DNA from: Lentibacillus siamensis
Lineage (GTDB): Bacteria; Bacillota; Bacilli; Bacillales; Amphibacillaceae
Direction of reading: 5' to 3'
Assembly (NCBI RefSeq): GCF_039522605.1
Contig: NZ_BAAADS010000025.1
Coordinates: forward strand, 372,001 to 436,000
Length of the DNA stretch: 64,000 nt
In this document: piece by piece, positions 51,000-60,928 of the stretch
How positions within the stretch are numbered: the stretch's first letter is position 1
Layout of the letters: every line of letters starts with the position of its first letter
Notes under the pieces: generated by a model
Told to the model about the DNA's origin: nothing
Database searches by the model: none
The model's input: only the letters and a program-made list of their open reading frames with translations
Made by a program: the position numbers and the translations under genes

Positions 51000-51956
51000 T
51001 TATTGCTCCCAATCTTCATGATTCTTTTCACGGTGTTCGGCATCATTTTTTACATGCGTTTTACCGTCATAGTATTCTTTACCATACAGTTCAATAGCAT
51101 AGTCCATTCCCGGCATGGTTCCATGATCCACCCACTGCAAATGGGTCGAAGAAAATGTGGAACGGCCGACAATACTGGGTGCAAGCAATTCTTTATATTT
51201 TTTCTCCGTTAATTTAGGAGCGTTGTTCTGTTTTGTATTTACCCATTCCTGGAACTTTTTACTATCTTCCGCATAAACTTTAAACGTCTGTTCGGTAAAT
51301 CCTACTCCAGTAAAGTTAGAGTTTTTACCGTCATATACTCCCGGCTCATCGGCCTGTAAATAAAGGATGTTCCGCATGCCGGCCATATTGTACATTTGAC
51401 CCCCTAGTGCAGGAATCCATAAGGCCGCCATCGAACCAGTTGATTGCAACCGGAATTCAACAGCACGATCGGTTGGTATGTGTAAATAGTTTACCGTCTC
51501 AATCCCCTGTTCCGGATAACTGAAAAACCACTTCCAATCAGACGCTGTTGCATGAACAACCAATGGTTCCTTATCTTTTGAAGATTCCGGAGGCTCCTCC
51601 AAATCGAACAGTGTTGTAACCGTCGGAATAGCCAAAGCTGTCACAATTAAGATTGGAATAATCGTCCAAATTGTTTCAATCACCTTATTTCCATGCATAT
51701 CCGGTTTGTAACTGTCCTCACTGCGATTTTTCTTGTTAGAACGGTATTTAAACAAAAATATGGCGAATGGTATCCATACCATCAGACAAACTGCACCCAT
51801 AAAATACAGGGAATAAATAATCAAATCCCGCTGCTTTTCGGCTACAGGACCTGCTGGGTCAAATACCACCATTTGGTCACAACCGCTCAACAGAAATACC
51901 ATTCCTAAGAGCAATAAAGTATACCATTTCTTAGAATGCTTTTTCCGTATTTTCAT
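51000..51956 (-). CDS. qoxA: Menaquinol oxidase aa3 subunit II
   Basis: A 318-residue lipoprotein with lipobox LLSGC (Cys near 24), two membrane helices and an outer cupredoxin domain. It lacks the Cys ligands of CuA, so it is a quinol oxidase subunit, and has the ALGGQMYNMAGM motif. ATG 51956 follows GGGAGGG; an upstream in-frame ATG has none. First gene of qoxABCD. A cre-like site lies about 160 bp upstream. Confidence 0.94.
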   Translation of the reverse strand: MKIRKKHSKKWYTLLLLGMVFLLSGCDQMVVFDPAGPVAEKQRDLIIYSLYFMGAVCLMVWIPFAIFLFKYRSNKKNRSEDSYKPDMHGNKVIETIWTIIPILIVTALAIPTVTTLFDLEEPPESSKDKEPLVVHATASDWKWFFSYPEQGIETVNYLHIPTDRAVEFRLQSTGSMAALWIPALGGQMYNMAGMRNILYLQADEPGVYDGKNSNFTGVGFTEQTFKVYAEDSKKFQEWVNTKQNNAPKLTEKKYKELLAPSIVGRSTFSSTHLQWVDHGTMPGMDYAIELYGKEYYDGKTHVKNDAEHREKNHEDWEQ

Positions 51957-52113
51957 GAAATCCCTCCCGCTGTCAGTCATGTTTAGCCTACCCTTATATC
52001 AAAATTCCATCGAACATAGTGTACCAAATAGAATGTTAAGTTGTACCAGCGTAAACACTGATTTTTAGCGTTTTGATAAATTTGTTGAATTTCTGTTACA
52101 AAATGTTCTTAAT

Positions 52114-52127
52114 TTCAAACGCTTTCA
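52114..52127 (-). promoter_or_regulatory. Possible CcpA (cre) site upstream of qoxA
   Basis: The minus strand reads TGAAAGCGTTTGAA; the left half and core fit the cre consensus and two positions of the right half do not. It is about 160 bp before qoxA. Confidence 0.35.
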
Positions 52128-52242
52128 GTGAGAAAAAACACTTTTACAAAAATTTATACATTATTTTTAGACAGACATACATTGTCAATCTTTCCTTTAA
52201 CAGCATTCAAATAAACGTAAAAGCATAAATCTGCCAAAAGAA

Positions 52243-52280
52243 AAGACAAAAATCCGACTAAAGAATCGGATTTTTGTCTT
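52243..52280 (-). terminator. Terminator of the RND pump gene
   Basis: AAGACAAAAATCCGA and TCGGATTTTTGTCTT form a 15-bp stem with an 8-nt loop and T runs on both strands, 44 bp past the pump stop. Confidence 0.88.
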
Positions 52281-52323
52281 CTTATCATCTTTTTCTTGAT
52301 TTAGCTCTCGAAATCTACCTTCA

Positions 52324-55300
52324 TTATTCAACTGCTTTTTTATTCCGGAACCTAGCGAAAACTTCATATACAATCGGTACAATGACCAATGTTAATAAGG
52401 TTGAACTTGCCAGGCCACCGATAACCGTGACACCAAGTCCTTTGGAAATTAATCCGCCACCTTCCATTCCGATTGCAAGCGGAATAAGTGCACCGATTGT
52501 TGCCAGAGCTGTCATTAAGATCGGTCTCAAACGGGTTGATCCTGCCTCCAGAAGTGCCTCCCGTGTCGTGAAGCCTTCTTTTTCTTTATGGATCACTCTG
52601 TCAATCAATACAATCGCATTGGTTACAACAATACCGATTAACATTAATGCACCAATCATCGCCGACACACTGAGTGGTTCGCCTGCAATCCACAATGCAA
52701 CTAATCCGCCAATAATTGTAAATGGCAGGGAGAATAATATGGCGAATGGGGCAAGTGCTCCCCCGAATGTTACAACGAGTACGAAATAAACAATTACAAT
52801 CGCCGCAAGCATTGCCAAACCAAGCTGCGTAAAGGATTCATTTATTTGTTCGGTTACACCGCCGAATTCAACTTGAACCGCATCAGGAAGCTTCTCATCA
52901 CTGATCGCATTTTTCACATCAGCAGATACAGCTGCTACATCATCTGTCTTCACATCCGCACTGATAGATGCGTACATCTTTCCATCTCTGCGCTTAATCG
53001 TATCAGGTGCTTTCCCTTCTTTTACGTTCACCATGTCACCAAGTTGGACTGTTGCTCCCATCGGACTCTGAATATCCGTGTTTCTCAAGTCTTCAATACC
53101 ACTGTAATTAACTTCTTCCGTTTTCACATAAACACTGACTTCTTCCCCATCATGTTTTACCGTTGTGAGAACAGGAGATGCTCCGGAACTGCTTAACTTC
53201 ATTCCAATTTGAGCTGCTGTCAACCCATATTGGCTTAGCTTCTCCTGGTTAGCCACCAGTGTATATTGATCATAAGCCTCTGACAAACTTGATTCCACTT
53301 TTTTCAAATCAGGATTATCTTTCATCATCGGTAAGACTTTTTCTTCAGCTGCCTGAATATCTTCTAAATTATCTCCGTAAATAAACAATTCCAGGCCGCC
53401 ACCAGTTTGGGCAAAATCAATTGTACCCCATTCACCTTGGTCTGTCTGTTTATTTAATGCTTTAATTACGTTTGAACTTTCATTACTAAACTTTTCAAAA
53501 TCCTCATCGTATTCAACGAAGAACAATGCAGAGTTTTCACCGCCCATTCCCATTGGACCGCCACCGCCCAATGAAAATTGGTAAGATGTAACACCATCTC
53601 GGTCACTGAAAAACTTCTCAGCGTTAAGGGCCACATCTTCCGCTTCTTCTTTCGTCTGCCCTGGTTCCGGGCTATACGTAGCCATAATCATTTTTTGCTG
53701 ATCACTTGGCAGAAAACTGACCCCGATAATTGGCACTAGGAACAGACTTGCAACTAACACCACTGTCGCTCCGCCAAATGTGATAAATTTATGATCCAAT
53801 GCCCAGTTAAGAACGCGTTTATAGAAGCTGGCCAATCTGCCTTGTTTTCGATGGCTTTTACTGCTTTTCACCTTAGAAGTTTTATTAATTTTCTTTCCAA
53901 ACAGCGAGTGAGCAAGCATCGGAACAATTGTTACGGCGACAATCAGAGAAGCTGATAGTGCAAACACAACTGCAAGCGCAAATGGCATAAACATTTCTCC
54001 CACTTGCCCGCTGACAAGTCCCAGCGGCAGGAAGACAGCTATCGTAACGATTGTGGAGGAAGCAATTGGAATAAACATCTGCCGTGTCGCTTCCCGTATT
54101 AATTCCTTACCTGTCAGCCGTTCATCAGGTAATTCCATCCGTCTGTATATATTTTCAATGACAACAATGGAATCATCTATCACCCGGCCGATTGCTACCG
54201 TCAATGCACCCAACGTCATAATATTTAATGTTATGTCCATTTGATGCAGCAAAAACACTGCCATCAATAACGACAACGGAATCGATACAATCGAAATAAG
54301 TGTTGTTTTGATACTTCTTAAAAACAGAAGAATAATCACTACTGCGAATATAGCTCCGAACAATGCTTTACTTAACATTGTATTAACGGATTCTTCAATA
54401 GGCTCTCCCTGGTCGAATGTAGTTGTAACGGAAATTCCATGTTCATCCTCAAAATTGGTTATTTGATCTTTAACACTGTTGACTACTTCAACTGTATTCG
54501 CATCAGAAGCTTTTACAATCTGAACGCCTATTGAATCTTCACCATTCGTTCTGGAAATGGATTTAACTTCACCAACCACGTTTATTTCAGCAAGATCACT
54601 AAGCTGAACAGTTGGGATTTCCATACTGCCTTGCTGTGATTGGGCAGTTCCACCCTGCATTTGTTGCCCGGCACCCTGTTGTGTTGCCTGAGATTGCGGG
54701 GATTGTTGAGATGACGTACCGGAGTTTGCCGGAATAGCAGGAAGCTCTAATTCTTTAAGGTCCTCAACGGTTGTTACATCACCATCAATAACGACATTTT
54801 TAACTTCTCCATCAAAATTGGTCAGACCAAGTGGGAACGAAACATCCGAACCTTTAATCAAATCTTTCACTTTTTTCGGCGTTAATCCATATTGGGCCAT
54901 CTTTTTCTCATCAAAATCAATGGTGACCTTCTGAATCTGCTGTCCACTGACTTCAACATCAGATACTCCTTGCAGCCCTTCCAATTCAGGGACAATGTCC
55001 TTTTCCACTTTATCCGTCAATTTTGAAAGGGAGTTGTCCCCATCACTTACACTTAAAGCTATGACTGGAAAGGAATTGAGGCTTACACGGGAAACTTCCG
55101 GTTCTTTAGCGCCATCTGGAAGCTCCAAATCAGATAATGCGCTTTTTACCTCGCTGGTTGCTTTATCCATATCTTTCTCAAAATCAAATTGTATTTGTAT
55201 AGAAGAGGCATTTGCAAATGAAGACGAACTGACTAATTTAACCCCTTCAATATTTTTTACGCTTTTTTCAATTGGCACCGTAACTTCATTTGCCACTTCA

Positions 55301-55473
55301 TCCGGCGCCGCCCCCGGATATGTTGTCATCACGGAAACATTCGGCATGGTAATATCAGGCATTGTTTCCTGATTCATTCGAAAACCTGAATATAAACCCG
55401 CAACAATAACCAATATGGTCAAAATCCATATTGCGAATTTATTATTCAACGAAAAGTTAATAATCTTCTTCAA
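52324..55473 (-). CDS. swrC: RND efflux permease, SwrC-like
   Basis: A 1049-residue RND pump with 12 helices in two repeats and large extracellular loops, close to B. subtilis SwrC (YerP), which exports surfactin-like or other amphiphiles. The opening KKIINFSLNNKFAIWILTIL and the GRVIDDSIVVIENIYRR motif in helix 4 (with two essential Asp) are typical. A Gln/Ser-rich linker lies near 230-265. It starts with TTG at 55473, 8 bp after AAGGAG; the frame continues 8 codons upstream. It is divergent from a TetR gene. Confidence 0.92.
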   Translation of the reverse strand: MKKIINFSLNNKFAIWILTILVIVAGLYSGFRMNQETMPDITMPNVSVMTTYPGAAPDEVANEVTVPIEKSVKNIEGVKLVSSSSFANASSIQIQFDFEKDMDKATSEVKSALSDLELPDGAKEPEVSRVSLNSFPVIALSVSDGDNSLSKLTDKVEKDIVPELEGLQGVSDVEVSGQQIQKVTIDFDEKKMAQYGLTPKKVKDLIKGSDVSFPLGLTNFDGEVKNVVIDGDVTTVEDLKELELPAIPANSGTSSQQSPQSQATQQGAGQQMQGGTAQSQQGSMEIPTVQLSDLAEINVVGEVKSISRTNGEDSIGVQIVKASDANTVEVVNSVKDQITNFEDEHGISVTTTFDQGEPIEESVNTMLSKALFGAIFAVVIILLFLRSIKTTLISIVSIPLSLLMAVFLLHQMDITLNIMTLGALTVAIGRVIDDSIVVIENIYRRMELPDERLTGKELIREATRQMFIPIASSTIVTIAVFLPLGLVSGQVGEMFMPFALAVVFALSASLIVAVTIVPMLAHSLFGKKINKTSKVKSSKSHRKQGRLASFYKRVLNWALDHKFITFGGATVVLVASLFLVPIIGVSFLPSDQQKMIMATYSPEPGQTKEEAEDVALNAEKFFSDRDGVTSYQFSLGGGGPMGMGGENSALFFVEYDEDFEKFSNESSNVIKALNKQTDQGEWGTIDFAQTGGGLELFIYGDNLEDIQAAEEKVLPMMKDNPDLKKVESSLSEAYDQYTLVANQEKLSQYGLTAAQIGMKLSSSGASPVLTTVKHDGEEVSVYVKTEEVNYSGIEDLRNTDIQSPMGATVQLGDMVNVKEGKAPDTIKRRDGKMYASISADVKTDDVAAVSADVKNAISDEKLPDAVQVEFGGVTEQINESFTQLGLAMLAAIVIVYFVLVVTFGGALAPFAILFSLPFTIIGGLVALWIAGEPLSVSAMIGALMLIGIVVTNAIVLIDRVIHKEKEGFTTREALLEAGSTRLRPILMTALATIGALIPLAIGMEGGGLISKGLGVTVIGGLASSTLLTLVIVPIVYEVFARFRNKKAVE

Positions 55474-55502
55474 AATGCACACTCCTTTATGACTCACCGG
55501 TT

Positions 55503-55516
55503 TGACTGACTGGTCA
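55503..55516. promoter_or_regulatory. Operator half 1, TGAC-N6-GTCA
   Basis: TGACTGACTGGTCA is a palindrome with 6-nt spacer, 30 bp upstream of the pump start. The same form recurs at 55641. Probable TetR binding site, by position. Confidence 0.6.
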
Positions 55517-55640
55517 CAACATTATCCAATATAAATGATTTTCCAGGTCAATGCAAGATATATTTATGATTACCTTTATTTGCCCGGCGGCATATTTTTT
55601 GATAATATAATGCGTAATAACTGAATGGTCAATATAAATG

Positions 55641-55654
55641 TGACTACATGGTCA
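55641..55654. promoter_or_regulatory. Operator half 2, TGAC-N6-GTCA
   Basis: TGACTACATGGTCA has the same arms and spacer as the copy at 55503 and lies 27 bp upstream of the TetR start. A further GTCA half-site is at 55627-55630. Confidence 0.6.
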
Positions 55655-55680
55655 TTTGAATAAAGAAGGTCGTGAAAACA

Positions 55681-56565
55681 ATGAATGAAAAAAAGAAGAC
55701 AATAATCGAAACTGCCATTAAACTATTTGCTGACAAAGGATTTTACGCCACATCCATTGAGGAAATTGCCAAAAAGAGCAATCTGTCAAAAGGGGCTTTC
55801 TATCTGCATTTCCAATCCAAGGACGAACTGTTCGTAGAGCTGTTTAAGTATTATCATGATTTAATACAGAAAAATGTTCAACATGCTGTGGATGAGCAGC
55901 TAAGCCCGAGGGAAAACTTCATACGTCAAGTCGAAGTACAATTTTATGAAGTGCTGAAACATCGTAATTTTATTCTTACGCAGATTAAGGAACAGGCCTT
56001 TACCTTAAACAAAGAACTCTTTGAGCTGGTTAAAACGAAAGAATATGAGATCCATCAGTGGCATAAGAAGAACCTTGTCTCCATTTATGGCGAAGAAATT
56101 GAACCATATGTAAATGATCTCGGAATTATTTTTGAAGGAATAAAAAATCGCTTCTTTCAGGTGTTGCTCAGTGCTGACATCGAGGTGGAGATTCCGGAGC
56201 TGGCTGCTTTTATCGTTGAACGTATTGATGAGGCAGCCAATGGTCTCATAAAAAGTAAACGTTCCCCGATATTGACCCATAAAAAAATGGCGCCAGTGTT
56301 TGCGAACATTAGAACGCCTGAAAATACAAATAAAGAGGAAGTTGTCAACTATTTATTGGAAATGCAAAACATACTGAAGAATAATGTTGTCGGGGTGGAA
56401 AAACGCAGCGAACTTCAGGAAGTAATTGACTACCTGTTAACAGAAATTAAAAAAACAGATGCAAAGGAATTCGTCATCCAAGGCCTGCTCGCTAATTTTA
56501 AGGGAATCAAACAGTTCGATGAGTACCGTCGCATTATCTCCAATAAACTTAATATTCGTGTATTG
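55681..56565 (+). CDS. TetR family regulator of the pump
   Basis: A 295-residue regulator with an N-terminal TetR HTH domain (residues about 5-55; TSIEEIAKKSNLSKGAFYLHF is the recognition region) and a large C-terminal ligand domain. It resembles YerO, the SwrC repressor of B. subtilis, in length and setting. ATG 55681 is used because AAGAAGGT is about 10 bp upstream; a GTG three codons earlier is too close. The stop codon follows at 56566. The divergent pump gene and the paired TGAC-N6-GTCA sites suggest auto-repression and repression of the pump. Confidence 0.88.
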
Positions 56566-56603
56566 TAAAAGCAATCAGGACGAATTTCAGCAGCTATCAT
56601 CGT

Positions 56604-56643
56604 AGTAGCTAGACCCCATTCGCCGGAGTTTAGCTACTTTACT
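56604..56643 (+). terminator. Possible terminator after the TetR gene
   Basis: AGTAGCTA and TAGCTACT pair around a 19-nt loop and are followed by TTTACTT. The stem is short. Confidence 0.45.
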
Positions 56644-57192
56644 TACACATACCGTCAGTCTTAATGAATTCATCCGCCAATACACCCATATTCACATAAT
56701 GAATCAGTTTTTCACACTCTGTTTGTACACGCTGCCTTCCGAAATCACTTTTATACCAGTTATTCTCACGCGTCCATTTGTCATTTACAGGACACAGCGA
56801 ATAATTGATCCAGCCCGGCATATATGTTTTTAACGTTAAATGAAGCCGCCGCATGTGATAGGAGCTCGCACATTCTCTTTCGTGTGCATGGAATCATCTT
56901 CAATTAATATATCTTTTTTTGGCACACCCAGTCTTAATGCTTCATCGCGTATCATCAATGCCTCCGAAAACTCGTCCGCTTCCCATTTGACACCACCGGA
57001 GAAAAGAATTTTACCTGCCCTGCCTGCCCTGTATAAATCCACTGCTGCAGGCAAACGGTAAGTGGTCGCTTTACTGCTCCCGGCTACAAATATACAGTCA
57101 CCGCTTTTTCCATCATCTTTCATACCACCAAATAATAAATCCCTCATCCTGTCATCGGTAAGCTCTGTAATGTTCAGGTCGGAAATCCACAT
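56639..57192 (-). pseudogene. Broken YdcF/DUF218 gene
   Basis: Two minus-strand frames (57192-56836 and 56854-56639) together match one YdcF protein. The first ends in SMHTKENVRA and then reads out of frame; the second resumes with SYHMRRLHLTLKTYM. In intact homologues about 20 or more residues lie between these blocks, so a deletion with frameshift near 56863 is likely. YdcF proteins are membrane-associated DUF218 enzymes of unknown substrate. GGAGATG precedes ATG 57192, so the first half could still be translated. Confidence 0.75.
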
Positions 57193-57387
57193 GGAATCAT
57201 CTCCATTGTAATTACATTTTCAATTCCGTTGCTTTGAGTTTAACATACGAAGCAGAATGGAAAAATCGCCATTCGCCCATTCTGGCAGTAAGTAACGAAA
57301 TTTTCTCAGGAAAATCCTTACTGTGTTTTTTCCAATAAAGTACCAGCCTTGAAAAAACAGATGCATACCAAATAGAAGATTTGCACT

Positions 57388-58080
57388 TTAAAATAACTCC
57401 TCCACCATTTTATCAACATGGATTTCAGTCGTATTCAACAATGGAATATCCACATCTTTATTTTTCAAAATCATCGGCAGTTCCGTACATCCCAAAATGA
57501 GTCCGTCCAAATTTTCAGCGGCGGTAAGTTTGTTAACGATTTTCAGAAATGCTTGTTTGGTATCTTCCTTTACAATTCCGTTTTCCAATTCATCCACGAT
57601 CCGCTGATGCATGAATTTTTGATCCTCTTCACCGGGGACAACTATTTTTTTGCCAGCTGATTCAAACGGTTTTTTAAAAAAATCATGTTCCATTGTAAAC
57701 TTGGTTCCAAGCAGTCCGACATTTTTCAACCCCAATTCATCGGCCTTATCATTTGTTGCTTCAACGATACTGATCATCGGCACATTAACGTTTTCCCGGA
57801 CTTCATTAAAAACAATGTGGGGTGTGTTGGCGGAAATGACAACAAAATCAGCACCTATTTCTTCTAACTTATTCGCTGCCCCGGCAACATAATTGGTTAG
57901 ATCGTCAAGGCGGTCCTCGCTGATGTATTTAAAAATAGTATACATGTTGATACTGTTTATAAAAAGCTCAGGCAATACCTGCTTGCTGTTCATCCGGTCC
58001 TGGTACTTATGAATGAATGACTGGTAATAGTCAACGGTTGATTCAGGACCCAAACCACCTACAATACCTGCACGTTTCAT
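57388..58080 (-). CDS. Aspartate/glutamate racemase family protein
   Basis: A 230-residue racemase-family protein with N-terminal GIVGGLGPESTVDYY and the C-terminal LGCTELPMIL motif. The usual first catalytic position (CNT) reads ANTPH at residues 84-88, so the first Cys is Ala, while the second Cys is kept. Some relatives use a single Cys. It may be a racemase with altered specificity. ATG 58080 follows AAGGATG; a frame ten codons longer has no better site. Confidence 0.82.
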   Translation of the reverse strand: MKRAGIVGGLGPESTVDYYQSFIHKYQDRMNSKQVLPELFINSINMYTIFKYISEDRLDDLTNYVAGAANKLEEIGADFVVISANTPHIVFNEVRENVNVPMISIVEATNDKADELGLKNVGLLGTKFTMEHDFFKKPFESAGKKIVVPGEEDQKFMHQRIVDELENGIVKEDTKQAFLKIVNKLTAAENLDGLILGCTELPMILKNKDVDIPLLNTTEIHVDKMVEELF

Positions 58081-58233
58081 CCTTTCACATCCTTTTTGTA
58101 AGTATTCCAATCAATTAACTTATATTTATAGTGTAGCATAAAAAAACGCCACCTGTCCTGCTTCCGAAAACGAATTATAAGTAGAATCATTCATTCAACA
58201 ATCGAATTTGAAAGCAAATTAGTGGCATCTTTC

Positions 58234-59112
58234 TTATCGTTTTTTTCCTTTATTTCGGCGGTTGCGATCATTCAGCTTGATAACAATGCCCTGAACAACG
58301 CGCGTGTCTTCGTCGACTTTACCTTCATTTTCTTCTTCACGAAGGCCCCACATTTTCAACAAGTAGAACAGTGCAATGGAGTAACTTGTCAGCTGCAGAA
58401 ATTTCAATAACCCACCGGCTAGCTGTTGGTCATACACTGCCGTCAGTACTGGAAAAAGTTCACCTGACGCCGTGGTGTAAGAAGTATAGTGCGGATCCTG
58501 CACGACCAATAAGAAAATACCAATCGGCATCAGAAATAACGCTGTAAAAAATACGTATGCAGCCCGCATGAAATAACTGTGATCAGCTACTTCTTGTGAC
58601 GGCTGGATTATAATCCACCAAGTCAGAAAAGAGAGCGTGATTAAAAGAACTTCACAAATAGACTGCAAAAACATAATATCGTGAATTATATTAAAAAACG
58701 CTGGAATAAAAAACACCGTTAAAAGTCCATTGAATGCAACTGCCAGCGGCCACGGATGTGCGAATATCAGGCTGGCAATTTTTGCCCGTTTGTGATGCCA
58801 GAAAAAGATATCTAAATACTGTTTTGGCAGACTTAAAATGAAAAGCGGCATCACGACAAAGGACATGATTGAAATCTGCAGTGAGAGCGCACTAAACAAA
58901 TAATCATCTGCTATAATTGCAAAGGGTGTCCCTTCCACAAGATAAAATAAAATGACTGCCGTAAAAAAGTATGTTTTCTGCGTGTTTGTAGTATTGTAAT
59001 GAGTTGATTTGATGATTGTATTTATATACCAGTAACAAAGAAGCACTGCCACCACAAGACTGACAAGCCCCACCAGTTCATACCATGCATGATTCGTAAA
59101 TAATGGTCCCAT
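58234..59112 (-). CDS. ctaG: Cytochrome oxidase assembly factor CtaG (caa3 type)
   Basis: A 292-residue membrane protein with seven helices and conserved acidic and histidine residues (FYLVEGTPFAIIADDYLF, MFLQSICEVLL) typical of the caa3-type CtaG family, which helps insert copper into cytochrome c oxidase. The C-terminus is charged. ATG 59112 has GGTGGTGA. The cta structural genes are not in this window, and the adjacent genes are unrelated. Confidence 0.85.
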   Translation of the reverse strand: MGPLFTNHAWYELVGLVSLVVAVLLCYWYINTIIKSTHYNTTNTQKTYFFTAVILFYLVEGTPFAIIADDYLFSALSLQISIMSFVVMPLFILSLPKQYLDIFFWHHKRAKIASLIFAHPWPLAVAFNGLLTVFFIPAFFNIIHDIMFLQSICEVLLITLSFLTWWIIIQPSQEVADHSYFMRAAYVFFTALFLMPIGIFLLVVQDPHYTSYTTASGELFPVLTAVYDQQLAGGLLKFLQLTSYSIALFYLLKMWGLREEENEGKVDEDTRVVQGIVIKLNDRNRRNKGKKR

Positions 59113-59371
59113 AATGAATCACCACCATTCTGCTTGTTTACAGGCTATTATTTCTTTAGTTTAACAAAATACACCACAAATGGATAGCGTCTGAGGTATT
59201 TGAATGAAACTTCCGCCATATATGTGGTTGCTATTTTACGAGCAGTATTTATTGATAAAGTTATCTATTGAAATTGAGATGGTCCTTTCTATTTTCATGG
59301 ATCAGCTGCGGAATGTAATACCATGTATTTCCGCAGCCGTATTGTACCTGGTTAGTTGCTGTCCATTCACG
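59113..59371. other. Intergenic region
   Basis: No supported gene or hairpin. TGTATTTCCGCAGC at about 59324 matches part of the second repeat family and may be an eroded copy. Confidence 0.4.
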
Positions 59372-60256
59372 CTAATCAAGTATTCTGATATTTCCTGACG
59401 TCGTATATGCCTTGATGGAATGGGCACTGCCATCCCCTTTTATCCCTGATAACCTGTCTTTTTGCTGCTCGGTAAATTTCAATCCCTCAACACGAACCTT
59501 CCTGTTTCCGGATGATAGATGGCAATCAACAAACAAATTATCCGGAAAGGTTTTGCTGTGAATTTCAACATTGCCACTTGTTGCACGACAATCCAGTTCC
59601 CCGCTGAACACACTGCTTTGTACACGAATATCTCCACTTGTTACCTTGCATTCTGTATCACCCATCAGTTTTTCGCTCTGTACTTCGATATCCCCGGAGG
59701 TCGCGTCATATTTAGCATGCATACAAGAAAGATTACTGACAGTGACCGCTCCACTGGTGACCTCTGCCATAACTGAATCTGAATGACTATTATTGACAAA
59801 TATATCGCCACTGGAAGCTTGCAATGTCAATTGCTTCTGGGCATGAAGACCAGCAATTACCTGTTTACCAGATGAGCAAATACCGGAATATGACTTTGTA
59901 TCAATATTATTGACAATACAGTCGCCGGACCCCAGTTTTACATAAATGTCTTCGTAAACTTTAGCTGGAACTGTCACATAAAGATGAAGATCCGATTTCA
60001 TCAATCCAAACAGCTTTATTTTACGTTTGTTGACATCGATGTTGAGTGTGCTTCCGCTTTGTCTGACTTTAAATGTTAAATCTTCCGCAACGCTTTCACT
60101 GATTTCCCCTTCCAGCAATAGTTGAATATCTTTCCCGGAGCCGGCAGCTGCATGCACATCAGCCAGCTCCGAATTAATGCGGATTGTATCCACCTTTTGC
60201 CCGCCGATCACTTTTTCTTCATGAATCATTTTACAATTTTTACCTAACAAATCCAT
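59372..60256 (-). CDS. DUF4097 beta-helix protein
   Basis: A 294-residue protein without signal peptide, made of short beta units with repeated SSGDI/TSGDI motifs from about residue 110 to 290 (for example ASSGDIFVNN, ATSGDIEVQ, VTSGDIRVQ, ATSGNVEIHS). This is the DUF4097 putative adhesin fold, a beta-solenoid. Such proteins in Bacilli are often beside envelope-stress regulators (YvlB). ATG 60256 follows GGTGGGGA. It may be regulated on envelope stress, but no regulator gene is next to it. Confidence 0.82.
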   Translation of the reverse strand: MDLLGKNCKMIHEEKVIGGQKVDTIRINSELADVHAAAGSGKDIQLLLEGEISESVAEDLTFKVRQSGSTLNIDVNKRKIKLFGLMKSDLHLYVTVPAKVYEDIYVKLGSGDCIVNNIDTKSYSGICSSGKQVIAGLHAQKQLTLQASSGDIFVNNSHSDSVMAEVTSGAVTVSNLSCMHAKYDATSGDIEVQSEKLMGDTECKVTSGDIRVQSSVFSGELDCRATSGNVEIHSKTFPDNLFVDCHLSSGNRKVRVEGLKFTEQQKDRLSGIKGDGSAHSIKAYTTSGNIRILD

Positions 60257-60538
60257 ACTATCCCCACCCCGATTTCTGATTTCTATCTCTATTCTATCAT
60301 TTTTAACGTTCGTTGTTCTCTGTCCAGAGTCGGAGAAGTTCCATGGCCGGGGAATGATTTTTGTATGGAAAATTGAAATAGTTCAAGGGCGCAGCAGGCG
60401 GGTATATTTATATCCACGCTATGTTTGATAGGACCGCTTTTCATTCAGATTAGATTTCCGATTGATCTCGGAGTCTTCTCGACCGAGCAATAAAATGCAC
60501 AGGGTCCATCTATTGAGGTACCCTTGTGCATTTTCTGA
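60257..60538. other. Intergenic region
   Basis: About 280 bp with no supported gene. The terminator of the coiled-coil gene lies at its far end (60492-60535). Confidence 0.5.
60492..60535 (-). terminator. Terminator of the coiled-coil protein gene
   Basis: On the minus strand AAAATGCACAAGGGT and ACCCTGTGCATTTT pair around a 14-nt loop, followed by T residues. Confidence 0.8.
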
Positions 60539-60814
60539 TTACAAAACATCATTGTTATTTTGCTGTGCTTCCTGTACTTGCTGACGTGTGTCGTGAAGTT
60601 GTTCATAAGCCTGCTGAAATTGTGCATTTTCAGTTGCCTCTGCCCCCGCCTGATTCCGGGCGTGCACCAAATCCTGCTCTGCCTGTTTTAACAACTGGTC
60701 TGCCTGACTGAGCAGCTGCTGATTGGAACCTTGAGCCTGACGCGCCGTCTCTTGCGCATCCTCTATATGCTGACTGACCTGCTGCAGCTGCTCATGCAGC
60801 GACTGATGTGACAT
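60539..60814 (-). CDS. Small coiled-coil protein
   Basis: A 91-residue, Gln- and Ala-rich helical protein with heptad-like spacing throughout (residues 5-85). Such peptides occur in Bacilli as hypothetical spore or stress proteins. ATG 60814 has GGAGGG 7 bp upstream; longer in-frame starts have none. Function unknown. Confidence 0.65.
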   Translation of the reverse strand: MSHQSLHEQLQQVSQHIEDAQETARQAQGSNQQLLSQADQLLKQAEQDLVHARNQAGAEATENAQFQQAYEQLHDTRQQVQEAQQNNNDVL

Positions 60815-60928
60815 TAAACAGCCCTCCAATTTGATCAAAGCTTTCTCTTTTTCTTTCATCCTAATTTTGTCCAAATTGGTTTTTCCTATTCCTTCACTCC
60901 ACCACGTGTGAACCATAGCCGTTTTTTT

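Larger units (their letters stand above)
51957..52323. other. Intergenic region between qoxA and the RND pump gene
   Basis: The region holds the qoxA upstream sequence with a cre-like site at 52114-52127 and the pump terminator at 52243-52280. No supported gene. Confidence 0.5.

Noticed and set aside
48061..51956. Cytochrome c oxidase (caa3) operon
   Set aside because: Subunit II lacks the CuA cysteines and carries quinol-oxidase motifs, so the operon is qox, not cta.
59204..59398. Plus-strand 64-codon frame
   Set aside because: No ribosome site, hydrophobic by composition, and overlaps the DUF4097 gene.
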